A DNA stretch of 64,000 nucleotides from Pyxicephalus adspersus (Eukaryota; Chordata; Amphibia; Anura; Pyxicephalidae): NCBI RefSeq assembly GCF_032062135.1, contig NC_092860.1:70631188-70695187 (forward strand), written 5' to 3'. Shown piece after piece: positions 16,112-28,479 of this stretch. The notes under the pieces are model-generated. The model ran no database searches. It was not told the origin of the DNA and saw only the letters and a list, made by a program, of their open reading frames with translations. The position numbers were made by a program, and so were the translations under genes. Position 1 is the first letter of the stretch. Each line of letters begins with the position of its first letter.

Positions 16112-19060
16112 TTACATAGTTACATAGTAGGTTAGGTTGAAAAAAGACAATCAAGTTCACCCACTAGGGAAATAAACATATCACTGGTATAAACCCTATA
16201 GGACATAGTTGGTCCAGAGGAAGGGGGAAAAAAATTCCTTCCTGGTTCCATGGGGATATCGGATGTTCCCTGAATCAACAGTCGCTGTTATTTTTACTTT
16301 TAAGCCTTAATACCTAGTTATATTCTGTGCTTCTAGAAAAGCATGCAGCTTTTATTTAAAAGCAATCTATAGTCGTTGCTGAAACTACCTCCCTAGGGAG
16401 CCTATTGCACATTTTCACAGACCTTACAGTGAAGAAACCCTTCCTTATCAGGAGCTTAAACTTCTTTTTCTTTCAGATGCAAAGAGTGCCGTCTTGTTCT
16501 TTGTATTGATCTCAAAGTGAATATTAGGGAAAGAGTTTTCTATATGGACTGTTTATATATTTATACAGGGTGATCATATCCCCCCTTAAACGTCTCTTCT
16601 CGAGGTAGAATAAATTAAGTTTAGCTCATCTTCCCTCATAGCTGAGCTCCTCCATTCCTTTTATTATTTATTATAAGTTGCCCTTCTCTGCACTGTCTCC
16701 AATTCAACAATGTTAACTGGTGTCCAAAACTGGACTGCATATTTCAGATGTGGTCTGACCAATGCTTTTTACAGGGGCAGGATTATGTCTCCATCTCTGC
16801 AGTCTATTCCTCTTTTAATACAAGAAAGTACTTTGCTAGCTTTAGATATTGCTTGGTGTTATTACGCCTATGATCTACCAGAACCCCAAGATCCTTTTCC
16901 ATTTCTGACTCCCCCCCTAGACAGTATGAAGCATGCATGTTGTTAGCTCCCAAGTGCATAGTTTTACATTTATCTATAATAAATGTCATTTGCCACTTGG
17001 TTGCCCAATCAAACAGTACAACCAGGTCTGCTTGTAGATGATAGACATCCTGTATGGACTTAATTCCATTACTTAGTTTGGTGTCATCAGCAAACACAGA
17101 AATGGTACTTTTAATGAGTAATGAATGATTAATGAGTATGAATCATTAATTACAACTCTCTGGATGCGGTCTTTAGGCCAGTTCTCTATCCATTTACAGA
17201 TTGACTTTTCTAAACCTATTGACCCCAACTTGCATAATAACCATCTGTGGGGTACAGTGTCAAATGCTTTAGCACTATATCAACTGCTATTCCACTGTCT
17301 ACCTGTTTACTTATTACTTCCTCATAAAAAGAGAGTAAATTTGTTTGACAACTTCTTTCTCAAAGCCATGCTGACGATCACTTATTTTCTAGCAGAAACT
17401 CGTCTATTTTGGTTCTTTATCAAACTCTCTGTGACCTTTCCAACTATGGACGTTAAACTAACCGGTCTGTAGTTACCTGGTGATGATTTTGCTCCTTTTT
17501 TGAAGATAGGAACAACATTGGCCTTAACGCCAATCCATCGGTACCTTGCCAGTGACTAAAGAGTCTCTAAAAATTAGAAATCATAACTTTGAAATAACTG
17601 AACTGAGGACACTTGGATGTAATACATAGGGTCCTGGTGCTTTGTCAACCCTCTTTTTTCCCAGCTGTTTCTCAGTCATATCAATTTTGAGCCATTGTGA
17701 CTCATTTAAAGCGGTGACATTGCTATTATGAATTTGGATTTGAGCTCTGCCATTTTCCTTAGAGTACACAGAGCTAAAAAAAAGGGTTTAATAAATCTGC
17801 CTTTTCTTTATCCCTAGTTACCAACCCAGCGGCACCATTTACAGGTCCTACTTGCTCAGATCCGATCTTTTTGCTATTAATATATTTTAAAAAATTTTGG
17901 GGGTTTGCCCTACTTTCTTTTGCAATCTGTCTTTCATTTTGAAGTTTTGCACATTTTATCTCCGTTTAACATCTTTTGTTATATTCATTATAGTTTTCAA
18001 ATGATGAAGGTGATCCTTCATTTTTATATTTTTGTAATGCCATTTTCTTTTTCCTTATGGCTTTTTTACTATCAGCTGTGAGCCACATAAGTTTTAATTT
18101 TAGCCTCTTAAACTTAGTACCCATTAGAATAAATTTGACTTAAACAAAAAAAAAAGACTTGAAACATTCCCATTTCTGTTGTGTCCTTTGAGGACAATAT
18201 TGTTTCCCAGTCCAAATCACAGAGAGCCACCCTTAATATTAGAAAATTTGCTCTCCTAAAATTAAATGTTTTTATCTTTTCTGTTTTTGCTTCCTGTTTA
18301 CAGCCCACATTTATTGAAATCATATTCTGCTCACTGCTACCCAGATTCTCTTTTATTTGCACATTTGTTATAAGCTCTGCATTGTTAGAAAGAACTAGGT
18401 CCAGCAGAGTATTGTTTCTAGTTGGGGCTTCTATAAACTGTACCATAAAATTATCCTGTATTAAATTCACAAATTTCCTCCCTTTTGCTGCTCCTGTAGT
18501 GCCATTACTTCAGTGAATGTCAGGGTAGTTGAAATCTCCCATGATTAAAACACTTCCACTTCTTGCTGCTTTTTCTCTGGGTTGATTTTCAATTTCTTCC
18601 TTAGCACTGGGGGGCCTATAGCAGACTCCAATAATTAATTGTGGGTTATTCAACTCCACCCATAATGCCTCAAAGTTTCATCCACAATTTCTTCTTTCAC
18701 ATTCACTTTTAGATCAGTTCTCACATACAGACAGACACCACCACCCTTTTGTTTGACTCTGTCTTTATGAAAGAGAGTATACCCAGGAATATTGACCGCC
18801 CAGTCATGCAAAGAACAAAGCCAGGAATCAGCAATGCCAACTAAGTCATTATTCTCTTCACTCATTAAGGCTTCCAACTCCCCTATCTTTTTTGCTAGAC
18901 TTCTAGCATCATTGTTTGCCAAATCTTTTTGTTTTTCAGTACCACTAATACTGCACAATCCAATGTTTGTTTGTAACATGGGAAGCTCCTTAATTATCCA
19001 TAACTATCCCTAATCCACCCTCCACTAGTGTCTGACCCCTGACTAACCTTTCTGTCACCT
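16112..19060 (-). mobile_element. decayed 5'-truncated CR1-type LINE
   Basis: On the minus strand, in element order: an endonuclease fragment (18979-18650) with NDARSLAKKIGELEALM, a DSWL motif and KQKGGGVCLYVR; its C-terminal part (18470-18114) with TRNNTLLDLVLSNNAELI; the start of reverse transcriptase (17769-17581) with KAPGPYVLHPSVL; and the catalytic motif FADDTKLS at 17097-17074 followed by LGVLVDHR. The 3' end is the typical tail read as ttacatagttacatagtagg at 16112 on the + strand. Frames are broken by many stops and shifts, and ORF1 is absent, so it is a dead 5'-truncated copy inserted antisense in a MAST3 intron. Confidence 0.88.
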
Positions 19061-19549
19061 TATTGAAACAAAAATATATAAAAAAAAACAATAATAAAAA
19101 ATGAGTAACAGGTAGAACTAAGGCTCTGTTGTATTAAATGTATAACTTTTTTAAGACAAAATCCACTTCTTAACTTTTTGTATTGTTTTGAAAAAAAAAG
19201 TGACATGTCCTGACTCACATTATTCATTTATGACATCATAGTATGAATCTTACATAGGTTAGGCCCTTTTATAGGTCATACATTTGTGTACAAGGTTCAT
19301 TGATTTCTGGGTTATGTAGTTAATTGCTCAAAAAAAACCCCATCTGTTTAGCTTCTGCCTGAACTAATCAAATGACTAAAAACCAGTCCAGATATGTTGT
19401 TTATACAAATGGCAACTAGTCGTATGGCCTGGAATTGCATTTGTCTGTCTTGATTATGATGGGTGACAGACTTGTCACTTAAAAGTACAAAATATTTTAA
19501 CCTGTAAATGACATTGTACTTTAATAAGGATTGTTTCTTTGTTTTTCAG
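19061..19549. other. MAST3 intron remainder, nothing recognised
   Basis: AT-rich, with A runs at 19080-19088 and 19191-19199. It ends in the acceptor tttttcag. Confidence 0.5.
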
Positions 19550-19625
19550 CCCTGGTCGGGCATCAGGAAACTTTGATAATGAGATCATTATGATGAATCA
19601 TGTTTATAAGGAGAGATTTCCCAAG
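19550..19625 (+). CDS. MAST3: MAST3 exon: [14 protein letters not shown]
   Basis: 76 nt, acceptor gtttttcag, donor cccaag/gtaatt. It encodes [20 protein letters not shown] then KERFPK. The SPGR start joins RSRSL of the previous exon through a split Ser codon. NEIxMMNHVYxERFPK is a MAST signature leading into DUF1908. It ends in phase 0. Confidence 0.95.
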
Positions 19626-22100
19626 GTAATTGTATGTCAGTCGTATATGTCTATATGCACTTGTTAATGTTATTCATTAAAGAATACTACATCTGACAAT
19701 TTTTTTTTTTTATCTTCACTGACAAATAAATGAAATGGGTTACATGTGTCAATAAGCGTGGAAAGGTGATTACACAGTAGCATTGGCTCCTGATTCCTAA
19801 GGAAAATGTTGCTGTTTTAAGTCGTGTAAAGGAGTAGGAAAGGAATGAGCATAATTCTTGGGCACCAACTATGCATATTGTATAGTCCCAAACACTTTTT
19901 GGTGTTTTTTGATGACTGGTTAGACATTCAACTTAAATTGAAAACCTAATCAAATTGTAAATCTACTAAAACCTTTCTTACATTGTTTGTTGTTGTTTGT
20001 GTTTTTCAGTGTTGTTCAAAAACAAAAACTACAAAACAAATACTGAAAAGTTTCATAAATCTTCCACCGTCAAAAAAAAAAATTATATACAGTGGTAGGT
20101 GCATCATAAGCCCCAGAGGGCAATCTTTTAGATATCAACATTTTCCTCTGGTTTCTACGGAAAATGTTAGTGTTCATGCTTTTTGGGGCTTGGCGTATGC
20201 TGCCTATTTAAGGCACCAGTTGATAATTTTAATACATATGACCGGTTGCTAAAGCAAAACTGACAGTGCTTTAAAGACCCCTCTAATCTGTTTACAGTGA
20301 AAGTTTTGCATCTTTATTTACTTTAAAGTTAATTTTAGAATTAAATCATTAGGGTGACGCAATGAAAAATGTAAGTTAAACCTCCATAGACATTGGTTAA
20401 CCATTGGTCTGTTTCTCTAGACATAACCTTTACGCTTGTAACTAGAAAAAATAAAATCCTTTCTAGAACGCCATATTATATTAAAATGATTACTAAAGCC
20501 AGTTGTCTCTTTTCTCAGTAAATGTTACATAAAAAGTTTGCATTCCTAATGAGGGCCACTGCACTCTACAGTAGATGACTATTGAGAACATTAACTCTCA
20601 CAGGAAGTTGTGAACCAAACAAAAAAAAAAAAAATCTCCCTTTAATGGGTTTAATTTATACCTTAGGGACCCCAGTTAAAAAGCTTAGGACCTTATTTAC
20701 TCAGCAACGCTGTAGATTTCCTTTGAATTGCTTCACTTAATTAGCTGCTGGCAGTTTGATGCCAGATATGTAAACATGTTGGGAAGTCTCTCCAGTAAGC
20801 CAACAATCACTCTTCTGGTGTATAAAAATGTAACATTTCAGTTTTTTTCAGATTCTCAGCTTTGTGCATTTGCTGCATAGCTACTAGGATAGGTATCCCA
20901 GGATAGCTTTGAGGACACGCCTCGTTAGGCAAGGAGGCTTTTTACTGGATTTTTTTTTTTACTTGTTTCAGAGGGGAAGGGCATTACCAAACATTGACCA
21001 GGTTGCTACATTTCATTTATGGTTCTCTTTTTTTTTTATGCTGTCCTTTATTACTATTTTTACAACAAAATTTTCCTTTTGACTAAAAATTAAGGTTGTA
21101 CAGCCATTTTCAAGCAAGTGTAGGCACATAAAAGATGTGAAGAGATTTCTTTAGAGAACTACACACTTCTAAATACAACATATGACAATAAAATAAAAAA
21201 TGAGACTTCAGTTAGTTGTTATGATTGCTGCATGCCTTTGCCTTTGGTCAGGGAATATAGATTTCCTCTACCTGTCCTGTCGTTGCAACTCTGTGTATTG
21301 TGTTTCTTCTCAAAAACATCACAAGTGTTCTCACTTCCTGTTTCCACCATTTCTTTCTGCCACTTTACTTTCTGTTTAACCAGCACTTTCAAACACATGA
21401 AATCATTTTAATTTGCATAGCAACAGAAGAAACCCAGCTACAAACAGACTGAAAAGAATTTCAATTAACCCTTCTAACTTCTATTTAACTTCTAATTAAC
21501 TTCTAGACTGTATCTAAAATTATTCTAGTTTTTTTGTTTTTTAAAAAGGGGGTACCCTTTGGTGTGTGTTTTTTTTTTTTTTTTTTCTCCTTCAAAATAC
21601 CATACCAGATTTGCATAGACCAGTCTGCTGTCTGACACAAAAAAGTGGACCAATCACCATCCTGTTGTTGGTGAATCACAAAATTAGGTTTGTTTTCTGC
21701 TTGTTGTGTCCGTAACCTTTGTGACAGATCATGGGTCACATGTATGTGGCTTTTGTGAATCCTCCCTTGGCCCTCAACCACCTACACTGCAGACTGGTCA
21801 ATGTTTGGTAATGCTCATAACTTGATTATTTAAAATTGGCTAGATAGTGCTGCTTACCGAAGAGGCCATCCCACTGCCAGTATAGATACTGGGTAATGAA
21901 GTGTATTCAAGAGGAAGGATATTGGGAAAATATCAGATTATGCACTACTACGCATAACCATAATCCTAGATTGCATACTGAGAAGAAGTAAGTTGGCTGA
22001 GGGCGTAGTAAGTGCTGTTAAATTGAGCTTCATTCTGAGTGTTGGTTCTGAGCTTTTAGTGTTCATTGTCTTAACAATGGATGCCAGGGGTTTCTTGAGC
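19626..22100. other. MAST3 intron, nothing coding
   Basis: AT-rich, with homopolymers at 20074-20081, 20621-20634 and 21570-21587. The stretch at about 20840-20960 shares cccagga/ggaggcttt words with the core of the MITE at 8464-8834 and may be an old fragment. No RNA gene is seen. Confidence 0.45.
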
Positions 22101-22368
22101 CAGCGGTCGCCAGGTGGGCCACAGAAAATACCATTACCATTTCCATCTCCCGACCCGCTGGATATGTTCCCCGTATGAACGCAACTTTTTGTTGTGTCCA
22201 CAGCCCTGTGATACTGTCCAAACAGGATGTGTTTAGTAAGCAGGTCTGAGCCTGGGATGGGAGAGTGGGCGCATTCCCCTTTGAGTGACACACAGCTCCC
22301 CATGCACGTGCGGGTTTTAAAATAATGAATTTAGTGGTCCATGAGATCCGAAAAGTTGGTGACCACTG
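22101..22368. mobile_element. non-autonomous hAT element
   Basis: The left terminus is cagcggtcgccagg. The right terminus read in reverse is cagtggtcaccaact. The 8 bases outside are tcttgagc (22093-22100) and ccttgggc (22369-22376), matching at six of eight, as expected for an aged hAT target duplication. The 268-bp body has no transposase. Its ends match the younger-looking copy at 51431-51754. Confidence 0.7.
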
Positions 22369-22540
22369 CCTTGGGCAAAAGGCAGTTTGTGACTTCCAGG
22401 TCAGTTTACCAGTTACTAAAGATCTTTTCAGCTAATAGTAAAAGTGGCAGCTTTTCTACTGACTTAGTAAAATGTTGAAGGCATTCTTCCTACTGACCAT
22501 CACACTAATGTACTGTAAGTTGTGGATGTTGTAGTCATAG

Positions 22541-22610
22541 CAGGGGTTCCCTGAAAACCCAAAAGTTATTACAAGGGGTTCCCACATGTTAAAACGGTCA
22601 GGAAACACTG
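22541..22610. mobile_element. very short hAT-like MITE remnant
   Basis: Starts caggggttccctga and ends tcaggaaacactg, giving short inverted termini of the hAT cagnggttc/gaaacactg type around about 45 bases. The flanking 8-mers do not match clearly. Confidence 0.4.
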
Positions 22611-23589
22611 GTCTATGTTGAGGACAATGAACTGTGTTGAATTTTCAAATTTTATGAAGAGTGTGTATGTCTGCAGATCAAAGATTCACTGGAGAATGAA
22701 ATAAAAACAGTAATACAGCTTATCATTTCTAAAATGTGGTGGCTGCATTAGTTTATATATTTTAAGGTTTCTTCCCACATATTCATTATATGGGAAAGAG
22801 GTGCTTTGTATTTTAGAGGATAATTAGACAGGGCTGGTAACAGTTATTGCTGCCTTGTGCAGAAATGCAGTGCTGTACAAGGTAGCGCTGGATTTCTGAC
22901 AGGAGCAACAAGTAATTTTTGTATTTATCGACCAGGTACAACAAACAAAACCCTTCCTCTGGTATATTTTACAGACTATGAGTGCAGCTGATAAGAACTG
23001 TTTCTAATGTCTAGTTATATGTTTTAATGTAATACCAGAAATTGACACAGATCTAAAGTTCCATATTTGTAATATATTATCTAAAAAAATGGTAAAGCTG
23101 GGTAATTACTTTGGTCATCTTTTGGGTTTTTAATCTTGTCTACATGAATATATATTAATACAAAACTACACACATACTGCAGAAAAGGCCTGGAATACTG
23201 TACACTTGTCCATCCTTTGCAAGAAAAACATACAAAACTAAGGGAAGCACGTGTATTATTTTCAAACCTTTTAAACAAATGAAGCTGTTTATCTTAGCCA
23301 CAGTGTAAAATCATGTGAGTGTGGCCAAAGGGTGACATTTATGACATGATATTTCCAAGCCTAGGCCCATTTAGCATCATAATCTAATCTTGGCAGTTTA
23401 AAGTGCTACCCACTTCCTGATCTTGGTTTGGTGACAGATTTTTGGGGTAAAAGTAAAGTGTGTCTATATATTTCAGTGGATCTTAAATGGCTGTGTGTTC
23501 GAAAGGTTTTTCTGTGTGCTTTTCTGTTTCAAACTTGTAGTGTAGCCTTTTCCTCCTTGTTAATATAGATGCTGCTTTCATTATTTTAG
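22611..23589. other. MAST3 intron remainder, nothing recognised
   Basis: AT-rich unique-looking sequence ending in the acceptor ttattttag. No coding or repeat feature could be supported. Confidence 0.5.
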
Positions 23590-23799
23590 GCCACAGCACA
23601 AATGGAGGAGAGACTTCAAGATGTTATCACGAACCTCTGCCCAAGTCGCACTTTACCTTTAGCTGATGGTGTCCTAGGCTTTATTCATCACCAAATCATT
23701 GAGCTGGCTCGTGACTGCCTAGACAAATCCAAGGGGGCTTTGGTCACTTCCCGATATTTTGTGGAACTGCAAGAAAAGCTGGAAAAAATGCTACAAGAT
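23590..23799 (+). CDS. MAST3: MAST3 exon: DUF1908 first part
   Basis: 210 nt, phase 0 to 0, acceptor ttattttag, donor caagat/gtgagt. It encodes [15 protein letters not shown], then [26 protein letters not shown], and [17 protein letters not shown]. This is the helical start of DUF1908, a domain found only in MAST kinases. [10 protein letters not shown] agrees with MAST3. Confidence 0.96.
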
Positions 23800-24700
23800 G
23801 TGAGTTTTTAATAAACAAAATCAAAGTAAAGGTAAAGCATACCTGTAGTTTGATAAATTTAAAGCTGTGGGTCTGGTGTTCCATAGCTGAATAAAGTTTA
23901 CTCTGCCCTCTCCCAACTGCAACAGCATGTGGCCATCTATGTCAGTGATGCCCTTGTAACCCTTTCTACTACACCACCCCATGTTGCTCATTTACTTCCT
24001 CTTCACTAAAAGCCCCTGCATTCTGCTCACTTATCCTGTGAACACGGCTACACTGTGCGCCACTTCTATAAACACTTCTGCTTCTATTCAATTCACTTTT
24101 ATATGCCTGTGTGCATGTACACAACACTGAACATGGTTTCACATGTGAACAGTCATCTCCACCAGATTCATTCACTCTTGACTCTGTTGCCCTGTCTGCT
24201 GCCTTTACTGTTCACCACCAAACTGAAGTGCACTTCTATATTCAGCCCTTGTAACAAACTTGTGCAATTCTGTTAGTTTTATATTTGTAGAAAATGATAC
24301 AGGAATAGTTGAAACACCCTGAAGTGGGAAATACATACAAATGTCAAAGTGGGTGGGTACAGTGAACAGAATCAGGGTGGGAATAATTTGCCACTAAACT
24401 AAATGTTAATCATCCACTTGATGATGGAGTGCTTGATCACTGTACAGTTACAGAAACCTCTAAAATCATACAGATGTATTCTGGTGTGTACCATTGGATG
24501 GTAGCTAAGAAATTAAAGTACAAACACCAACATTCCAACTCTCTCGTAGCCTGGCACCAATGATTTCGCAAATTAATGAAAACCTTTTGTAGGAAGTTTA
24601 GTGGTTGTTGAAATTTAGGCCCCTAGCCATTGCTTGGTTCCAAATGCGACTGCAACAATGATAGTATTCCCAGTTAATTCAAAACTGTTTCACTTTTCAG
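23800..24700. other. MAST3 intron, nothing recognised
   Basis: No exon, repeat end or RNA gene is supported. It ends in acceptor cacttttcag. Confidence 0.5.
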
Positions 24701-24802
24701 GCCTATGATCGTTCTGAGAGTGAGGAAGTCACATTTATTGTCCAACTTGTAAGAAAACTGCTAATGATTATTGCCCGACCTGCAAGATTGCTTGAGTGTC
24801 TG
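24701..24802 (+). CDS. MAST3: MAST3 exon: DUF1908 middle part
   Basis: 102 nt, phase 0 to 0, acceptor cacttttcag, donor tgtctg/gtaagg. It encodes [20 protein letters not shown] then [14 protein letters not shown]. The [18 protein letters not shown] pattern is closest to MAST3. Confidence 0.96.
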
Positions 24803-25137
24803 GTAAGGAATTCACATTTTTAAAATCTTCTAAACTGTTTACTAGAATTAATCAATCTTCGTAATTTTACAGTTGTAATAATTTCTTTGTTAAAAATAAA
24901 TAAAATATAGTGCCCATCTGATTTAGAAGCAACAGTTGTTGTAGTAGTGCAGAGCAGGTAAATGCATAGGTCTTTGTTATTTACACTGAGTGTTATTTTT
25001 TTTTTTTTCAGAAAGTAAGTAAGACATTGATAGTATGTCTCTATCTATCTCTTTTATCCTTGGTATTTTATGGTAAAGTTAAATGGTATTCTGCAATGTT
25101 ACTTTGATCAGTGGTTTTGTGTTCTTTTTATGGACAG
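24803..25137. other. MAST3 intron, nothing recognised
   Basis: 335 nt, AT-rich, with a T run at 24998-25009. Acceptor tatggacag. Confidence 0.5.
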
Positions 25138-25270
25138 GAATTTGATCCGGAACAGTTCTATCATCTTTTAGAAGCTGCAGAAGGTCAAGCTAAAGAGGGC
25201 CGCGGAATAAAAACAGATATACCACGCTACATTATTAACCAGTTGGGTCTTACAAAAGATCCATTAGAAG
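25138..25270 (+). CDS. MAST3: MAST3 exon: DUF1908 last part
   Basis: 133 nt, acceptor tggacag, donor ttagaag/gtcagt. It encodes [20 protein letters not shown], then [21 protein letters not shown]. It leaves with one nucleotide (G), completed by AG at either 33827 or its duplicate 43866. It is the last exon upstream of the 10-kb duplication. Confidence 0.96.
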
Positions 25271-27811
25271 GTCAGTTTGGCAAATGTATTGCAGTAATAT
25301 AGGCTCTTGTTAATAGAAGGTTTAGTGAAAGCATATATACCACATATTTGTTCTCAAAATGTTTTAAAAGAAGCCATACAATATAACAGCACCTGTACCT
25401 TTTCTGTTTAACTGTATCAAATGCCATTTTTTTCTAATTTAGACAGAAAAAACAAGACAACAACAAAATTGTAAACATCTTTTGGAAATACTGAGCCATC
25501 TAATTAGCCTAACCAAAAATGATTTCTTAATTTGTTGAGGGACACCACAGTGAAGGTTTTGTACCATGGGAGAATGAACACTATTCACAAAATTCTATGG
25601 AACAACCCAGAGGCTATAACTCCACATGTCCAGTTTATCTGCTTTAATATTGGATGATTCTCTTCATAGCATAGTTTGTGACTCTGCTAAATACTTTTTA
25701 TTCACTGCAGATACACCGTTTGAGTCTAAAACAGAGACAATAGATGCTGCGCAAACTTTCCTGCTGTATGAGTAGACTGTGCACTACATTGTTTCTGCTA
25801 ACTGGGGGGAGTTTAGTGGTTGTCAGCCTCCTTTCTATTGTAGCCTTGAGCCTAGGGTTTGTAGTTATAGTAATGTCGCCTACAGTGGTTTAGCACTTCA
25901 TTTGTTGACATAGTGCTTCCCCTGCTGCACTGGGCACAAGGATAATTGGTAGTTACCAACACTTGTCCCTCCCCTTAGTTTTATGGACTGGTCAGCACCC
26001 AGTTTTTATATACTAGTTCTCACCCGCAGGTTTTACCTGGGCAATGCACTGGGCACTTAAGGCTCCCTTGCCCATCTCTCATTAGCAGCTCTAATCCATG
26101 AATTGGATTACTGGGGGGCAGCTTGTGCTCATCAGTTATTCGTTCAGAAGATTAGAGCTGATGATGATGAAATGAGAGGTGGGCAGGGAGCGCTTACCAG
26201 TGCTCAGCTATGATGAGATTGGGACATCTAGCACATGTTCTAGCAAAAAGAGATCTATTCATCTAGGTGAGCGTGTACAACTGTGACATGCTGTAAAGTA
26301 TTTTTTCTTTTTCCTCCCCTTTTCCCTTTTCCTTTTTTTTCACATGATTAACTAGGGTATTGTCTATCTTAAAAACTTGTTTTATGGAAACACACACTCC
26401 CTTTGTACTCTAAATGTTTAAGGGCTGTTGAAAGCATCCCTTCTGTCTCCTGAAAATCTAAACAACAGATGCTGCCCTGTCTGTGACACGCATCACTGTT
26501 TCAGAATTGTTTGCCATGCTTTGTAGGTGAGTGTATATTGTGTTTCTTTGCTCTAGGCAGAAAGAAGTGGTCTAGTTTCTTTTTCAGGCAGTGTGTGAGA
26601 CCTTTAAGTTTGATAGAGAACACTTTGAGGCTTAAATCTCAATGACAGATTTTGGCTTTTTTAAACCAGAATGTTTGGCAAAAAATTATCCTTGCTGTGC
26701 ACTATTCTAATACAGATTAGAACCCTATGGATAGAATAGTGACTCCTCCAAAGCAGTTTTTGGGGTTTTATCCTTTTGCTGTGGATACCATACTGCCATC
26801 TTTGTGGTGGTTTACTCATTCACAGAAAAGAACTATGATCCTTGTTTACCAACAGCAGAAACTGTTGACTTGTGAAAAATATAGTTTTTTCCCTTGAAGT
26901 AAAGGGATGTCGGTCCTAAAATGTGTAAGGCGAGAGGTCTCAAATTGAATAAATTAATAAAAATGTGTGGCCGTGATCAGCCAGATGTTTCTACACAGTG
27001 TAGTCCTTTCCTTGTGGAAATGCAGGGCTGTATGTTATAGTTGGGTATCATGAAAAATAAGCCAACACAGAGTTTCCTTCTTAGCTTTCTCAAAATTATA
27101 ACTATGTCCCGAAATAGAATGTTGGTGCGGATACGGGCTGATAGCTTAGGAAGAATGAGGAACCTGAGCTGGTTACCAAGGGGTAGAGAGAGCTTTCAAA
27201 TGGTAGTCTGTAAACATTTAAAGTTTTTTACCTGGCGATGGGGAACTTTCATACATCTGTAAAGCTATATTCAGTCTCTTCTATACCAAAAGAAACATAC
27301 AGTAGCCTGCATCAGCTGCATAACAACAAAGTGTTTTAGCATACATGGTAACATTTGCATGTGACAGACCAGTCTGGCAAAGCTAATCATTTTAAAAAGA
27401 TGTACTCTGCTGAAGAGCCACAGTGGGTGATATTCCAAGGCATATAGTTTTGAGTACATTTTTTGAAGCAATGGTTAAATGGTATAAAGGTAATGTTGTC
27501 TTTCTGATCCTCAATCCCCCAAATAGGCAGCATACTCTTTGGCCAGTATATTAACCCAAACACTGGGCAACAGCTCTTGAAAATGTCAGAATGAGAATCT
27601 TACTCTTTTTTTTAAATTTCATGTAAGTGTCAGAAAACCACCAACATGGGTAAAATTTTCCTGAAACTTATACACATCTGTTTGTACAATGGAGAGGAAA
27701 ACCAAAATTATGTCTGCATGTAAGGCCACAGGGGGTTTCATGCCACTTATGTAGATTTTAGAAAGTTCTGTGGTCAACTCCCAACAATCTCAAGCAGTGT
27801 TTCTGGACCTC
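25271..27811. other. MAST3 intron, left part
   Basis: Holds the inverted repeat at 26045-26204 and otherwise AT-rich sequence without splice-bounded coding segments. The + frame at 27041-27262 and the - frame at 27271-27471 match nothing I know. Confidence 0.45.
26045..26204. repeat. imperfect inverted repeat, about 50-bp arms
   Basis: The left arm 26045-26096 (gcactggg, ctccct, tgcccatctctcatt, agctctaatc) pairs with the right arm 26150-26204 (gattagagct, aatgagaggtgggca, gggagcg, ccagtgc). The spacer is about 53 bases. The right arm carries extra gat triplets. It could be the core of a palindromic MITE. No target-site duplication was identified. Confidence 0.7.
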
Positions 27812-28100
27812 TTAACACCCCTGGCGGTATCCCCGAGTGAGGCTCGGGGTGAATTTTATGTACCCAAAGCGGTAACCCCTAGCCACACTTAGGGTAGCAT
27901 TGTAAAGATCCTACTTGCTCCCCACGATCCAGTAGCGTCCTCCAGTGATACCAGCCGGCTTTGTGTCCCCTGGCATCGCATCCCTGGTGTGATTGATGGG
28001 GAGGCGTGGCCTGGCAGGAAATTTAAAAATAGATTACATTGTAATCTGCTTTTAACACATTGTAATGTTACAACACATTGTAACACACAGTAATAAAAAA
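27812..28100. mobile_element. TTAA-type MITE, left end
   Basis: Starts TTAAcacccctggcggtatc and continues with cccgagtgaggctcggggtg, itself a short hairpin, plus a GC-rich core (to about 28010). The terminus matches that at 58436 (TTAAcctccctggcagtc). The right end is not resolved; it runs into AT-rich sequence beside the antisense transposon gene. Confidence 0.5.
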
Positions 28101-28479
28101 TAAATCCAAATTATTAAATAATTAATTATTACTAATTTAACAATAATATTGCACCCTTGTTTGGACAGATTTCAGTGTTTTTGATTTTATTAAATTACAC
28201 TGGGGAATGCATTTTTTGTTTAATTAGATCTTACACTTGTTTTTTTTTACTAATTTTTGGGTGGTGAATCCAGAAATTACCTGAGTTTTTGCTATCACAT
28301 CTAGTTTTTACGATACAGGGTACCCTCCATTTTTGTCAAAAAACATACAAATTTTACATACAATGAAAAAATAATGAAATAATAACTTGAATGTACTTTT
28401 GTCTATATAAAGGATTTATTGTTAGTCTGACACTTTTTTTACAGTAAAACATTTGAAAATTTATTGGGTAAGCGGTTAA

